Part shown: one piece after another, positions 29,343-37,588 of the stretch
Layout: each line of letters begins with the position of its first letter
Position numbering within the stretch: position 1 is the first letter of the stretch
Source of the DNA: Thermodesulfovibrionia bacterium
GTDB taxonomy: Bacteria; Nitrospirota; Thermodesulfovibrionia; JACRGW01
Direction of reading: 5' to 3'
NCBI GenBank assembly: GCA_919902995.1
Contig: CAKKSD010000019.1
Coordinates: 1-37,588, forward strand
DNA: 37,588 nucleotides
Made by a program: the position numbers and the translations under genes
The notes under the pieces: model-generated
Told to the model about the DNA's origin: nothing
Databases searched by the model: none
Seen by the model: the letters and a program-made list of their open reading frames with translations, nothing else

Positions 29343-32081
29343 ATGAGACATATTTATGTCGTTACTATTATCTTAGTTATCTTTTTCACCTCTTTACCTG
29401 CATATCCCAAAGATTATTCAAATATGAAAATCGTGGCTATTGAAGTAGAAGGTGTAAGGAGTGTTAAACCTGAAGTGATAATATCACTGATGGAAATCGA
29501 AATAGGACAGCCTTACAGTATCGATATGATAAGGAAGGGAATAAAGAGGACATACTTAAAGGGGGTCTTCGAGGATATATCTGTGGATGTAAAAGAAATT
29601 CAGGGTGGTTTAAAACTGAGATATCTTATAAAAGAGAAGGTATTTATTAAAGGGATAGACTTTAGCGGAAACGAACAGGTTTCTTCAAGGAAGCTGAGAG
29701 ATGAGATTATACTGAAAGAGGGGGATGAGTATAGGGAAGAGAAGATGAATGGTCTGAAAGAAGAAATAAATGCCTATTACAGAAAAAGGGGCTACAGAAG
29801 GTTAGAGATAAAGATAAATATAGATGAAGTGGAACCTTACAGAGTTAAGCTCTTGGTAAATATCTATGAAGGACCATCGACAAAAATAAAGGGTATCGAA
29901 CTAAAAGGGGAAACAGTCTTTGATAAAAATGAGGTCCTTCCTCTGCTTGAGATTAAGAAGGGAGATATCTTTGATACAGAACGTTTTAATAATGGACTTA
30001 AAAAAATTAAGGAGTTTTATATAAACAATGACTATCTAATCGCAGAGATAGGAATCTCAGAGATAGAATATATCGGAGACGAGGTATCTATTAAGATACC
30101 GGTAAATCCAGGAATTATGGTAAGGGTGAATTTTGTTGGTAATACAGTTTTCTTATCAGAAACCCTCCTCAAAGAAATCCCTATAATCGAAGATGGGAAG
30201 GCCACAGATGAAATAATCCAGGATAGTGCAGAGAGGATAGAAGAACTTTACAGAAAGGAAGGCTACTATTTTTGCCGCACCTCTGTAGGTACCAGATGGT
30301 CGGATGACAAGAGAAAAATAGAGATAGATTTCTTGATCAACGAAGGAGAGAGACTCTATATTAGAAGTATTATCTTTGAAGGAAACAAGGTAATTGACTC
30401 TGATAAACTTAAGGCACTGATGACGGTTAGAGAAAAGGGCTTATTTACAGCCGGTTATTTTGATGATAGGGCTTTAAACAAGGATATAGAGGCGATCGAA
30501 GACATTTACAGGGGCCTCGGCTACCTTTCGGCAAAGGCGAAGGGAAAGATAACCTTTGATGAGTCAAAGACTGAAGGTTATGTGAATATCGCTATTGATG
30601 AAGGGATACAGAGCAGGATTGATGAGATCGAAGTAGAGGGTAATACAGTTTTCTCTAAAGAGGAAATCCTCAATGTCATTCACCTTAAAAAGGGCATGCC
30701 TTATAATGATGTTGAACTTGGCGAAGATAGATATCACATCCTTTCCCTTTATTCAAGGAAAGGGTATAGCTACGCCGAAGTAGATGCAAAGAGATCTTTT
30801 TCCGACGATTCCTCAAAGGCATTCATAAATTTTAAAATATACGAGGGTAGACCTGTAACTATCGGTAAGGTGATTATGAGGGGGAATAAAGATACCAAGG
30901 ACAAAATCATAATGAGGGAGCTTGTTGTAAAGGATGGAGATATCTATGACCAGGAAGGTGTCCTTAAAAGCATACAGAGAGTCTACAGACTCGGAATCTT
31001 CAGTCAGGTAAGATTTGAGCCTGTGGATCCATTTAGCAGGCTTGACAGGAAGGAAATGCTCATTACAGTTAAAGAGAGGAAGGCGGGGGCCGTTGAATTA
31101 GGTGTAGGCTATGGTGATTATGACAGGTTCAGAGGGTTTCTTGAGATATCATATAAGAATCTTGGCGGATACAACAGACAAATAAATCTGAGGGGTGAAG
31201 GCGGAAGCATAGAAAAGAAATATGCCCTGGGGTTCAAGGAACCATGGTTTTTAAACAACCCCATAGATTTCAGGGCAAGTATAATTAAGGAGGAGAAAAG
31301 GTCTATAAATATCGATACCAAAGAAACAAGGTATGAGACAAAAAGAATTGCCGGAATTTCCGGAATAGAGAAGGGTATAACTGATACGCTGAAGGTCTCC
31401 CTTCTTTACGAATTTGAAAAGGTTGAGACCTTCAATATAAAACCAGGGGCGATCCTTACGAGAGAAGACACGGGGACCTCAGGGATAAGCAGTATTAACC
31501 CTTCTATCATTTTTGATACAAGAGATGACCCCTTTAATCCGAGTTCAGGGATACTGAGTGGCGTTATGTTTAAGTTTGCCACAAGATATTTCGGATCAGA
31601 GGTGGAACTCTATAAAATAACTTTTCAGGGGGGCTGGTATCTTAAGTTATGGAAGGGTACTATCCTTGCCTTTTCAGGTAGAGGTGGATTAGGCAGGGCA
31701 TTCGGAAAGACAGAGGAGGTACCGATTATTGAAAGATTTTTCTTAGGAGGTAGAACTACTGTAAGGGGTTATGCTCAGGACACACTCGGTCCTAAGGGCT
31801 CTGACGATACTCCTACAGGAGGAAATACCTTTGTTCTCCTTAATAGTGAACTGCGATTCAATTTTCTTAAAGACATAGGCATCGTGACCTTTGTTGATGC
31901 AGGGAATGTATGGCTATCCACAAGTCCTGCTAAGATAACAAGGCTTAAGTACACAGCCGGAGTCGGTCTTAGATATGAAACTCCAGTTGGCCCCCTTCGC
32001 CTGGACTACGGTCATAAGATAGAGAGGGAACCTGGTGAAAGCAGGGGGGAAGTCCATTTTGCGATAGGGCATGCGTTTTAA
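29343..32081 (+). CDS. bamA: outer-membrane assembly factor BamA with seven POTRA domains
   Basis: A 912-residue Omp85 protein. Signal peptide 1-22. POTRA domains can be delimited at about 28-100, 101-180, 181-260, 261-338, 339-424, 425-505 and 506-580, each with the I-x-x-I-x-x-x-G-N start and the G-Y or G-F/F-x-x-V end. The barrel (581-912) has the loop-6 motif TVRGYAQ and ends in Phe (FAIGHAF). Seven POTRAs exceed the usual five. It inserts barrels into the outer membrane, including perhaps the barrel encoded at 14891. It is followed by a SurA-like gene. Confidence 0.95.
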   Translation: MRHIYVVTIILVIFFTSLPAYPKDYSNMKIVAIEVEGVRSVKPEVIISLMEIEIGQPYSIDMIRKGIKRTYLKGVFEDISVDVKEIQGGLKLRYLIKEKVFIKGIDFSGNEQVSSRKLRDEIILKEGDEYREEKMNGLKEEINAYYRKRGYRRLEIKINIDEVEPYRVKLLVNIYEGPSTKIKGIELKGETVFDKNEVLPLLEIKKGDIFDTERFNNGLKKIKEFYINNDYLIAEIGISEIEYIGDEVSIKIPVNPGIMVRVNFVGNTVFLSETLLKEIPIIEDGKATDEIIQDSAERIEELYRKEGYYFCRTSVGTRWSDDKRKIEIDFLINEGERLYIRSIIFEGNKVIDSDKLKALMTVREKGLFTAGYFDDRALNKDIEAIEDIYRGLGYLSAKAKGKITFDESKTEGYVNIAIDEGIQSRIDEIEVEGNTVFSKEEILNVIHLKKGMPYNDVELGEDRYHILSLYSRKGYSYAEVDAKRSFSDDSSKAFINFKIYEGRPVTIGKVIMRGNKDTKDKIIMRELVVKDGDIYDQEGVLKSIQRVYRLGIFSQVRFEPVDPFSRLDRKEMLITVKERKAGAVELGVGYGDYDRFRGFLEISYKNLGGYNRQINLRGEGGSIEKKYALGFKEPWFLNNPIDFRASIIKEEKRSINIDTKETRYETKRIAGISGIEKGITDTLKVSLLYEFEKVETFNIKPGAILTREDTGTSGISSINPSIIFDTRDDPFNPSSGILSGVMFKFATRYFGSEVELYKITFQGGWYLKLWKGTILAFSGRGGLGRAFGKTEEVPIIERFFLGGRTTVRGYAQDTLGPKGSDDTPTGGNTFVLLNSELRFNFLKDIGIVTFVDAGNVWLSTSPAKITRLKYTAGVGLRYETPVGPLRLDYGHKIEREPGESRGEVHFAIGHAF

Positions 32082-32085
32082 CAAT

Positions 32086-32120
32086 AGTGAATAGTGAGGA
32101 GTGAATAGTGGATAGTAAAA
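32086..32120. repeat. 7-nt tandem repeat (AGTGAAT) at the start of the SurA-like gene
   Basis: Five units in 7-nt register, AGTGAAT or AGTGAGG, AGTGGAT and AGTAAAA variants. The GTG start codon of the next gene lies in the fourth unit, and the GAGGAG that could serve as ribosome-binding site lies across units two and three. Confidence 0.75.
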
Positions 32121-32629
32121 AGAAGAAATATGGAATCCTTATATTCTGTGAGCTACTGTTCATTGTTCTTTGTTCGCTGTTCGCTGTTTCGAGTGCAGAG
32201 ATTGTGGACAGAATAGTAGCAACCATCAATGACCATGTGATTACCCTCAGTGAACTTAAGGAAAGGTCAAGGATAGAGAAGAGAGATGAAAAAGAAGTAT
32301 TGGAAGGGATAATAAATATGGTTCTTTTCCTTTCAGAGGCAAAGAGATTGGGACTGGCAGATCCTGAGGAAATCGGAACCGACCCGTACCGAGATACTAA
32401 TCTTATGATCGAGAGGTTTATAGGCAGAAGGATAAAGGCCTTTATCCTGATACCAATGGAGAGGTCAAAGGATTTTTATGAAGGGAATAAGGAAAAATTC
32501 AGAGGAAAGGAATTCTTAGAGGTGAGGGATGAGATAAATCTCTATCTCTTAGAGGAGGAGACCAACGTGAGGCTTGAAAGGTATCTCAAGGAATTAAGGG
32601 AAAAGGCTGATATTAAAATTCTATTTTAA
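32108..32629 (+). CDS. SurA-like periplasmic protein without PPIase domain
   Basis: A 173-residue exported protein. Residues 1-30 form a signal peptide; the mature start EIVDRIVATINDHVITLSEL is the classic SurA N-terminal chaperone start. The parvulin domain is missing and a C-terminal helix (VRDEINLYLLEEETNVRLERYLKELREKADI) resembles the last SurA chaperone segment. It would bind unfolded outer-membrane proteins, fitting its place after bamA. It starts with GTG inside a 7-nt repeat array, with GGAG eight nt upstream. Confidence 0.8.
   Translation: MDSKKKKYGILIFCELLFIVLCSLFAVSSAEIVDRIVATINDHVITLSELKERSRIEKRDEKEVLEGIINMVLFLSEAKRLGLADPEEIGTDPYRDTNLMIERFIGRRIKAFILIPMERSKDFYEGNKEKFRGKEFLEVRDEINLYLLEEETNVRLERYLKELREKADIKILF
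32156..32190. repeat. 7-nt tandem repeat (CTGTTCG) encoding part of a signal peptide
   Basis: Five units in 7-nt register (CTGTTCA, TTGTTCT, TTGTTCG, CTGTTCG, CTGTTTC) encode the hydrophobic core of the SurA-like signal peptide, residues about 17-27. Three units equal seven codons, so the reading frame is maintained every 21 nt. Confidence 0.72.
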
Positions 32630-32656
32630 CGTTTGGCTGCCCTTTGAGGAACTCAG

Positions 32657-32686
32657 TTGACACCATCTTTATAAAAGGGGTATAAT
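32657..32686 (+). promoter_or_regulatory. nfeD promoter, leaderless start
   Basis: TTGACA (32657-32662), 18 bp and TATAAT (32681-32686). The ATG starts 6 nt later and no Shine-Dalgarno is present. Confidence 0.75.
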
Positions 32687-32692
32687 CCAAAC

Positions 32693-33967
32693 ATGAAAAG
32701 GCTTTTACTGGGATTACCCCTATTAATCCTTTTTTTCACAGATCCCTCCTTTGCAGATTCCCAGGTGAATGTAATTACTGTTGAGGGGGTAATAAACCCT
32801 GTAGTTGCTGAGTTCATAGAAAATTCCATAGATAAGGCAACAAAGGACAGGGCAGAGGTACTCGTAATAGAACTCGATACCCCTGGAGGACTTGACACTT
32901 CAATGAGAAGCATAATAAAGAAGATGGTATCTTCAGATATCCCAATAGTAGTCTATGTATATCCCAGTGGAGGCAGGGCTGCATCTGCCGGTGCATTTAT
33001 AACTATCGCAGCCCATATAGCAGCCATGACACCAGGAACAAATATTGGTGCTGCCCATCCTGTTGGCATGGGAGGGAAGATGGATAAGACCATGGTGGAA
33101 AAGGTGGAGAACGATGCCGTTGCTTATATCAAGTCACTTGCCGAGAAGAGAAAGAGAAATCCAAAATGGGCAGAGGATGCTGTAAGGAAGAGCGCATCAA
33201 TAACTGAGAAAGAGGCACTGGCGCTAAAGGTAATAGACCTTGTGGCATCTGATCTTAATTCCCTCCTTAGTGGTATCAATGGTATGAAGGTTGACACACC
33301 TCTCGGAGAAATGACCCTTAAGACAACAGATGCGGAGGTGGTTCGGAAAGAGATAGGAATAAGGTATAAGATCCTCAAGGTCCTGAGCGACCCCAATATT
33401 GCTTATATTTTAATGATCCTCGGTTTCTATGGGCTCTTTTTTGAATTGACAAACCCAGGGGCGATACTGCCCGGGGTTGTTGGTGCCTTATGCCTGATAC
33501 TTGCCTTTTACTCATTTCAGGTACTTCCTGTTAATTATGCAGGTCTTCTTCTTATCATTCTTGCAATAATCTTATTCATTCTTGAGGTAAAGATAGCATC
33601 TTATGGTATGCTCACTATTGGTGGAATAATCTCGATGGTGATCGGCTCCCTTATGCTCTTTGAATCGCCTGCACCGTTTATAAAGTTATCACTCGCTGTG
33701 GTCCTTCCTGCAGCGATAATGACTGCTATATTCTTTACCCTGACCTTCTCCCTTGCCTTCAAGGCATATAAGAGAAAACCTGTAACAGGATCAGAGGGAC
33801 TTGTCGGAATGGAGGGGGTTGCAAAGACAAAAATCCATAAGAACGGAACAGTCTTTGTCCACGGTGAGCTATGGAGGGCATGGAGTGAGGAGCCGATAAA
33901 GGAAGGGGCGTCCATCATTGTTGAAACGGTTGAAGGGTTAAAACTTAAGATTAGAGAAAGGAGGTAA
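32693..33967 (+). CDS. nfeD: NfeD-family membrane-bound ClpP-class serine protease
   Basis: A 424-residue long-form NfeD. Signal peptide 1-21; ClpP-like domain about 25-210 with nucleophile S98 ([11 protein letters not shown]) and a candidate base K137 (VEKVENDA), as in the archaeal 1510-N protease; four helices about 232-350; C-terminal OB-fold NfeD domain about 365-424. It cleaves the C-terminal region of its partner stomatin-like protein, which is encoded 4 nt downstream. Confidence 0.93.
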   Translation: MKRLLLGLPLLILFFTDPSFADSQVNVITVEGVINPVVAEFIENSIDKATKDRAEVLVIELDTPGGLDTSMRSIIKKMVSSDIPIVVYVYPSGGRAASAGAFITIAAHIAAMTPGTNIGAAHPVGMGGKMDKTMVEKVENDAVAYIKSLAEKRKRNPKWAEDAVRKSASITEKEALALKVIDLVASDLNSLLSGINGMKVDTPLGEMTLKTTDAEVVRKEIGIRYKILKVLSDPNIAYILMILGFYGLFFELTNPGAILPGVVGALCLILAFYSFQVLPVNYAGLLLIILAIILFILEVKIASYGMLTIGGIISMVIGSLMLFESPAPFIKLSLAVVLPAAIMTAIFFTLTFSLAFKAYKRKPVTGSEGLVGMEGVAKTKIHKNGTVFVHGELWRAWSEEPIKEGASIIVETVEGLKLKIRERR

Positions 33968-33971
33968 GAAA

Positions 33972-34751
33972 ATGATGTTCCAACTTTTTCCAGTGTCTCT
34001 AAGTGGTATTGTTCTCGTAATACTCCTCCTCGTCTATTTTCTTTCAGCAGCTATCAAGATCTTGAGGGAGTATGAAAGAGGTGTTGTCTTCAGATTGGGG
34101 CGTGTTATACCTGTAAAAGGACCCGGACTTGTTATAATCTGGCCTATTATTGATAAACTTGTGAGGGTAAGCCTCAGGATAGTTGCTTTCGATGTTCCAC
34201 CTCAGGATGTAATCACGAGGGATAACATATCGGTAAAGGTGAATGCCGTTGTATACTTCAGGGTGATAGAGCCCATAAAGGCTATAACAGCTGTTGAAGA
34301 CTTTTATTATGCAACATCACAGATATCCCAGACAACCCTGAGGAGCGTCCTCGGACAGAGTCAGCTCGACGACCTCCTTGCAAAAAGGGAAGATATAAAC
34401 GCTGAACTCCAGAAGGTGATAGACCAACAGACAGAGCCCTGGGGGGTGAAGGTTACTGCCGTTGAGGTGAAGAATGTAGACCTTCCTGTAGAGATGCAGA
34501 GGGCGATTGCAAAACAGGCAGAGGCTGAACGCGAAAGAAGGGCCAAGATTATTCATGCGGAAGGTGAATTCCAGGCATCTCAGAAGCTTGCAGATGCAGC
34601 AAAGATTATAGCAACAGAAAGCGGAGCGCTGCAACTTAGATTTCTCCAGACCCTTACAGAGATTGCAACTGAAAAAAACTCAACAATAATATTCCCTGTA
34701 CCAATAGATTTGATAAAACCATTCCTTGAAAAGATGGAAAAACCAAAATAG
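33972..34751 (+). CDS. slipin/stomatin-like SPFH protein
   Basis: A 259-residue SPFH protein. One N-terminal helix (about 9-30), then the SPFH core [12 protein letters not shown]...[37 protein letters not shown], and a C-terminal coiled coil ([18 protein letters not shown]). It forms oligomeric membrane microdomains and is paired with NfeD. Translation is coupled through the 4-nt gap and an AAGGAGG site inside the end of nfeD. Confidence 0.95.
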   Translation: MMFQLFPVSLSGIVLVILLLVYFLSAAIKILREYERGVVFRLGRVIPVKGPGLVIIWPIIDKLVRVSLRIVAFDVPPQDVITRDNISVKVNAVVYFRVIEPIKAITAVEDFYYATSQISQTTLRSVLGQSQLDDLLAKREDINAELQKVIDQQTEPWGVKVTAVEVKNVDLPVEMQRAIAKQAEAERERRAKIIHAEGEFQASQKLADAAKIIATESGALQLRFLQTLTEIATEKNSTIIFPVPIDLIKPFLEKMEKPK

Positions 34752-34793
34752 GTCTCTACGAGTCGTAGACTATAGCCAATAAGGAGCGTACTG

Positions 34794-35504
34794 ATAGTAA
34801 TATTTAATAATAGGACATGGGTTAAGCTGATTCTGCTTCTTTTTATCCTTGCAGTCTCCACATTCATCCTGTATAAGACAGGATTAATCCAACTCTTTCT
34901 GAATAAAGAGCGCCTTTTGAACTTTTTAAAATCACTTGGCCCTCTCTCCTTTATCGGTTTCGTATTATTGCAGGCTGCGCAGGTTGCTGTTGCCCCTATA
35001 CCAGGAGAGGTTACAGGTTTATTGGGTGGTATCCTCTATGGGCCTGTAGTTGGGATATTGCTCTCCACTATTGGCCTGACTATTGGCTCATGGATAGCTT
35101 TCACACTCTCAAAATACTTTGGAAGGCCATTTGTTGAAAGGTTAATCAAAAAAGAAACGATAGATAGATATGATTATCTCCTTCACCATAAAGGTGCATT
35201 TCTCGTATTCTTGTTATTTCTTATCCCTGGTTTTCCAAAGGACTCTTTCTGTTACATCCTCGGATTAGGACACCTGAGCACAAAGGAGTTTCTCATTATA
35301 AGCACAGTCGGAAGGTTTTTAGGTATATCCCTGCTAACACTCGGAGGCAGCTATATTCAACACCGTCAGTATTACAGGCTTTTTGTAGTTTTAGGTGTTA
35401 CTATCGTAGTAATCTTTTTGTCTATGGTCTACAGGGATAAGCTCGAACATATCTTTAAAAGGTTTCACCGCCATATAGAAGAAAAAGGCAAAAATAGTCC
35501 CTGA
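34794..35504 (+). CDS. DedA/TVP38-like membrane protein, non-canonical start
   Basis: A SNARE-associated/VTT-domain protein of about 236 residues. The conserved core is VAPIPGEVTGLLGGILYGPVVGI, FTLSKYFGRPFVERL and FLIPGFPKDSFCYILGL. The frame clearly extends upstream of the first usual start (TTG, 34917): VKLILLLFILAVSTFILYKTG is a proper first helix, and the only initiation candidates beyond it are CTG (34791) or ATA (34794 or 34800). AAGGAG (34781-34786) lies 7 nt before ATA 34794, so I placed the start there. A sequencing error or a rare start is possible. Members flip lipids or support envelope integrity. Confidence 0.75.
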   Translation: MVIFNNRTWVKLILLLFILAVSTFILYKTGLIQLFLNKERLLNFLKSLGPLSFIGFVLLQAAQVAVAPIPGEVTGLLGGILYGPVVGILLSTIGLTIGSWIAFTLSKYFGRPFVERLIKKETIDRYDYLLHHKGAFLVFLLFLIPGFPKDSFCYILGLGHLSTKEFLIISTVGRFLGISLLTLGGSYIQHRQYYRLFVVLGVTIVVIFLSMVYRDKLEHIFKRFHRHIEEKGKNSP

Positions 35505-36059
35505 TCAGCCCTGTGCCCTTATTGGTTCGATGAGCCCTACATTGCCATCCCTTCTACGGTAAATTACATTGATATCCCTTGTTGAGTCATTCTCAAAGAT
35601 AAAGAAGTCTTTATCCAGAAGATCCATCTGCATCACAGCCTCTTCAGGAGACATCGGCTTCATAGCAAACCGTTTCCTTCTTATAATTCGGGTAGACTCC
35701 TGTCCTTCTTCAACAATATCAGAAATCGCAGTTTCCTTTAGATTAGGGATGGACTCCCCTTCACCCCTTCCTTTATGACGGGTGAGTTTTTCCTTAAATT
35801 TCTTTAACTGTCGCTCAATCTTATCCATAACCTGGTCTATAGAGGAGTACATCGCTCCGCTAATCTCTTCTGCCTGTATCAAAACGCCATTAGCCCTTAG
35901 CTGAACCTCTGCTTTATGCCTGTATTTTTCAACAGTCAGGGTAATGATTGCCTCTGTGACATTATTAAAATATTTTTCTACCTTTTTAATCTTCTCTTCT
36001 GCATAACTTCTGAGTGCCGGTGTAACCTCTAAATGTCTCCCGGTAACAATTATGTTCAT
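35505..36059 (-). CDS. hpf: long-form ribosome hibernation-promoting factor
   Basis: A 184-residue HPF. The N-terminal domain (MNIIVTGRHLEVTPALRSYAEEKI) binds the 30S decoding region; the C-terminal domain (about 128-180: KRFAMKPMSPEEAVMQMDLL, FIFENDSTRDINVIYRR) mediates dimerisation into 100S ribosomes. Long type, so no separate RMF is required. The ATG overlaps the rpoN stop as ATGA, a common and conserved pairing. The stop abuts the DedA-like stop with no intervening base. Confidence 0.96.
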   Translation of the reverse strand: MNIIVTGRHLEVTPALRSYAEEKIKKVEKYFNNVTEAIITLTVEKYRHKAEVQLRANGVLIQAEEISGAMYSSIDQVMDKIERQLKKFKEKLTRHKGRGEGESIPNLKETAISDIVEEGQESTRIIRRKRFAMKPMSPEEAVMQMDLLDKDFFIFENDSTRDINVIYRRRDGNVGLIEPIRAQG

Positions 36060-37504
36060 AGGGCCTCCTTTCTCAAGCCAATCCTTTTTCTTATATTTGT
36101 TGGAGGTATATTAAGTTCCAGCCGGTATTTGGCTATAGTCCTTCTGGCAATACTTATATCATTCTTCTTTAATGTCTCGACTATCTGCTGGTCACTGAGT
36201 GGTTTTTTAGGATCTTCGAAAGAGACCATCTTCCTTATCACATTTTTGACATAAACCGTTGAGACCTTCTCTCCACCAGAAGAAAACCCACCGCTGAAGA
36301 AAAATTTTAATTCGAATAACCCCTGCGGCGTATGTATATATTTGTTCGTAGTTGTCCTGCTTATGGTGGATTCGTGCATTGAGATTTCATCGGCAATATT
36401 TTTAAGAGTCATAGGTCTGAGGTGGTCCAGTCCCTTCTCAAAAAAATCTTTCTGAAGATTTACGATACTATCGGCTACCTTGTAGATTGTCTTGTTTCTC
36501 TGTTCAATACTCTTCATAAGCCAGAGGGCTGACCTAAGTTTTCCCTCTATATATTCCTTCTCGGATGGGGGAAGGAGATTTTTTGACCTTATGAGGTTTC
36601 TGTAGAAGGGACTCAATTTTAACTTCGGCATTCCGTCCTCATTCAGGTTAATAACATAATCCTCACCTATCTTCTGGACATATATATCAGGAGTTATATA
36701 TCTGACATCAACATTAAGGTAAGCCCTTCCCGGCTTTGGTTCAAGACCCTCTATTACCTTTACTGCGGCAAGGACATCATTAAGAGAGATATTAAGTTCC
36801 TTGGCAATAGAGTGGTATTCCCTTTTCTCAATATCGGGTAGATGATTTTCTACGATCTCCTCTACAAGTGAACCCTGGAGACCGAGATGTCTGAGCTGTA
36901 TGAGAATACATTCTCTGGGGTCCTTTGCAGCCACACCTATCGGATCAAAGCTTTGAATGAGATTAAGTGCCTTCTCCACATCTTCAGGTTTTGTACCACT
37001 TATTGATGCTATTTCATCTTTGGAAGACTGGAGATAGCCATTTTCATCCAGGTTACCAATAATAACCTCACCTATTTCTTCGATAATCCTATCAGAAGTG
37101 GAGAGTCTTAATTGCCAGAGAAGATGGTCTGTCAGGGTAGTCGGTTTACTCAAGAACTGTTCATAGGAGGAAGTTTCCTCTTCTCCGTCAGAGAAATAAC
37201 CAAGGTCTCTACCATCGCTTCCCCTCTCTTCAAAGTAGTCATCCATTATAGAGACTAAATTCTCTGCAGAGGAATCTCTATCATCTTTGATTCGATCCTG
37301 AAGGGATTCATCTGACTCCTTTGGTTCTTCTTCGGTTGCATCTGTATCTGCCTCTTCAAGGACAGGGTTTTCTACAAGTTCCTGGGAAATAAGCTGGAGA
37401 AGCTCAAGCCTCGACAGCTGCAGAAGCTTTATCGCTTGCTGCAGCTGGGGTGTCATGATTAGTTTTTGTGCGAGTTTTATTTCAAGTTTAGCTTCGAGGG
37501 CCAT
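36056..37504 (-). CDS. rpoN: RNA polymerase sigma-54 factor
   Basis: A 482-residue RpoN. Region I is Gln/Leu rich (KLIMTPQLQQAIKLLQLSRL), region II acidic (about 50-110), the core-binding domain follows, the HTH reads IADEISMHESTISRTTTNKYI and the RpoN box reads ARRTIAKYRLELNIP near the end. It recognises -24/-12 promoters; two such promoters, at 9374 and 14587, are in this window. No clear Shine-Dalgarno precedes the ATG. The remaining 84 nt to the window edge show no supported gene. Confidence 0.98.
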   Translation of the reverse strand: MALEAKLEIKLAQKLIMTPQLQQAIKLLQLSRLELLQLISQELVENPVLEEADTDATEEEPKESDESLQDRIKDDRDSSAENLVSIMDDYFEERGSDGRDLGYFSDGEEETSSYEQFLSKPTTLTDHLLWQLRLSTSDRIIEEIGEVIIGNLDENGYLQSSKDEIASISGTKPEDVEKALNLIQSFDPIGVAAKDPRECILIQLRHLGLQGSLVEEIVENHLPDIEKREYHSIAKELNISLNDVLAAVKVIEGLEPKPGRAYLNVDVRYITPDIYVQKIGEDYVINLNEDGMPKLKLSPFYRNLIRSKNLLPPSEKEYIEGKLRSALWLMKSIEQRNKTIYKVADSIVNLQKDFFEKGLDHLRPMTLKNIADEISMHESTISRTTTNKYIHTPQGLFELKFFFSGGFSSGGEKVSTVYVKNVIRKMVSFEDPKKPLSDQQIVETLKKNDISIARRTIAKYRLELNIPPTNIRKRIGLRKEAL

Positions 37505-37588
37505 GATTTAAATCCATATTTTGAAATTATCATTTCCTACATTCCACCAGCTATTGCACCACTCAGCACTTCGTTCGGTGTAGCATAA

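Noticed and set aside
37505-37588. End of an upstream gene (such as lptB) before rpoN
   Set aside because: The minus-strand frames open there do not resemble any ABC protein terminus, and the sequence contains short inverted segments instead.

Overview
The window reads as chromosomal DNA of a Gram-negative, moderately AT-rich, respiring bacterium. It has a BamA outer-membrane assembly protein, a small outer-membrane barrel, sigma-54, a PII/AmtB/GlnA nitrogen module, an A-type cytochrome c oxidase and a selenocysteine-containing peroxiredoxin. Gene content and sequence style suggest Nitrospirota or Desulfobacterota. That placement is inference; no rRNA or marker tree was available. I see no tRNA, rRNA, CRISPR array, transposase or phage gene.

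Layout. 1-5.8 kb (minus strand): AbrB-type regulator fragment, a GNAT/cupin/YciI/sulfotransferase run, two methyltransferases, a flavin-binding NimA-like protein and a CopD-like membrane protein. The second methyltransferase (4306-5079) sits behind a 160-nt leader with a strong promoter, a 12-bp closing stem, an intrinsic terminator and a competing pairing segment. It is a candidate riboswitch or attenuator. 6.0-9.2 kb (minus): a metal/thiol island with an ArsR repressor and two tiny Cys-rich proteins, then MerR controlling a redox thioredoxin, a CcdA-like protein, an AhpD-like protein and a MerP-like protein. 9.4-11.7 kb (plus): a two-gene heme-copper oxidoreductase that looks like a nitric oxide reductase variant. 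Its helix-VI metal ligand is Asp instead of His, and its subunit II has lost every CuA ligand. It is preceded by a sigma-54 promoter. 12.5-19.8 kb (plus): a hybrid histidine kinase with a NarX/PilJ-like sensor, a second sigma-54 promoter with upstream palindromes, a solitary Fis-type HTH protein, an outer-membrane protein, amtB, glnB, a glutamine amidotransferase and glnA. 19.9-24.4 kb (plus): an IscR-like Rrf2 regulator and a cox operon (III-II-I-SCO) carrying the same 23-bp operator. 24.5-26.6 kb (minus): hemerythrin, diiron protein, selenoprotein peroxiredoxin and PerR, an oxidative-stress block. 26.8-35.5 kb (plus): DsrE and TusB-like proteins, a glycosyltransferase, a DUF1858 protein, BamA with seven POTRA domains, a SurA-like protein, NfeD, slipin and a DedA-like protein. 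35.5-37.5 kb (minus): rpoN-hpf.

Cross-cutting signals. (i) At least six genes have a canonical -10 hexamer 6-9 nt before the start codon and no Shine-Dalgarno, so leaderless mRNAs look common, especially for regulators. (ii) Tandem repeats with a strict 7-nt period and different unit sequences occur at five places, including inside two coding regions. (iii) Palindromic dispersed repeats beginning GTCAT fill several intergenic gaps. (iv) Both sigma-54 promoters have almost the same core (TGGCATG-N4-TTGTA) and share an ACAAAATTGT-type upstream element, while rpoN lies in the same window. Together the genes suggest a lifestyle in which nitrogen supply, NO/nitrate, oxygen and thiol-reactive metals are sensed and respiration is adjusted to match.
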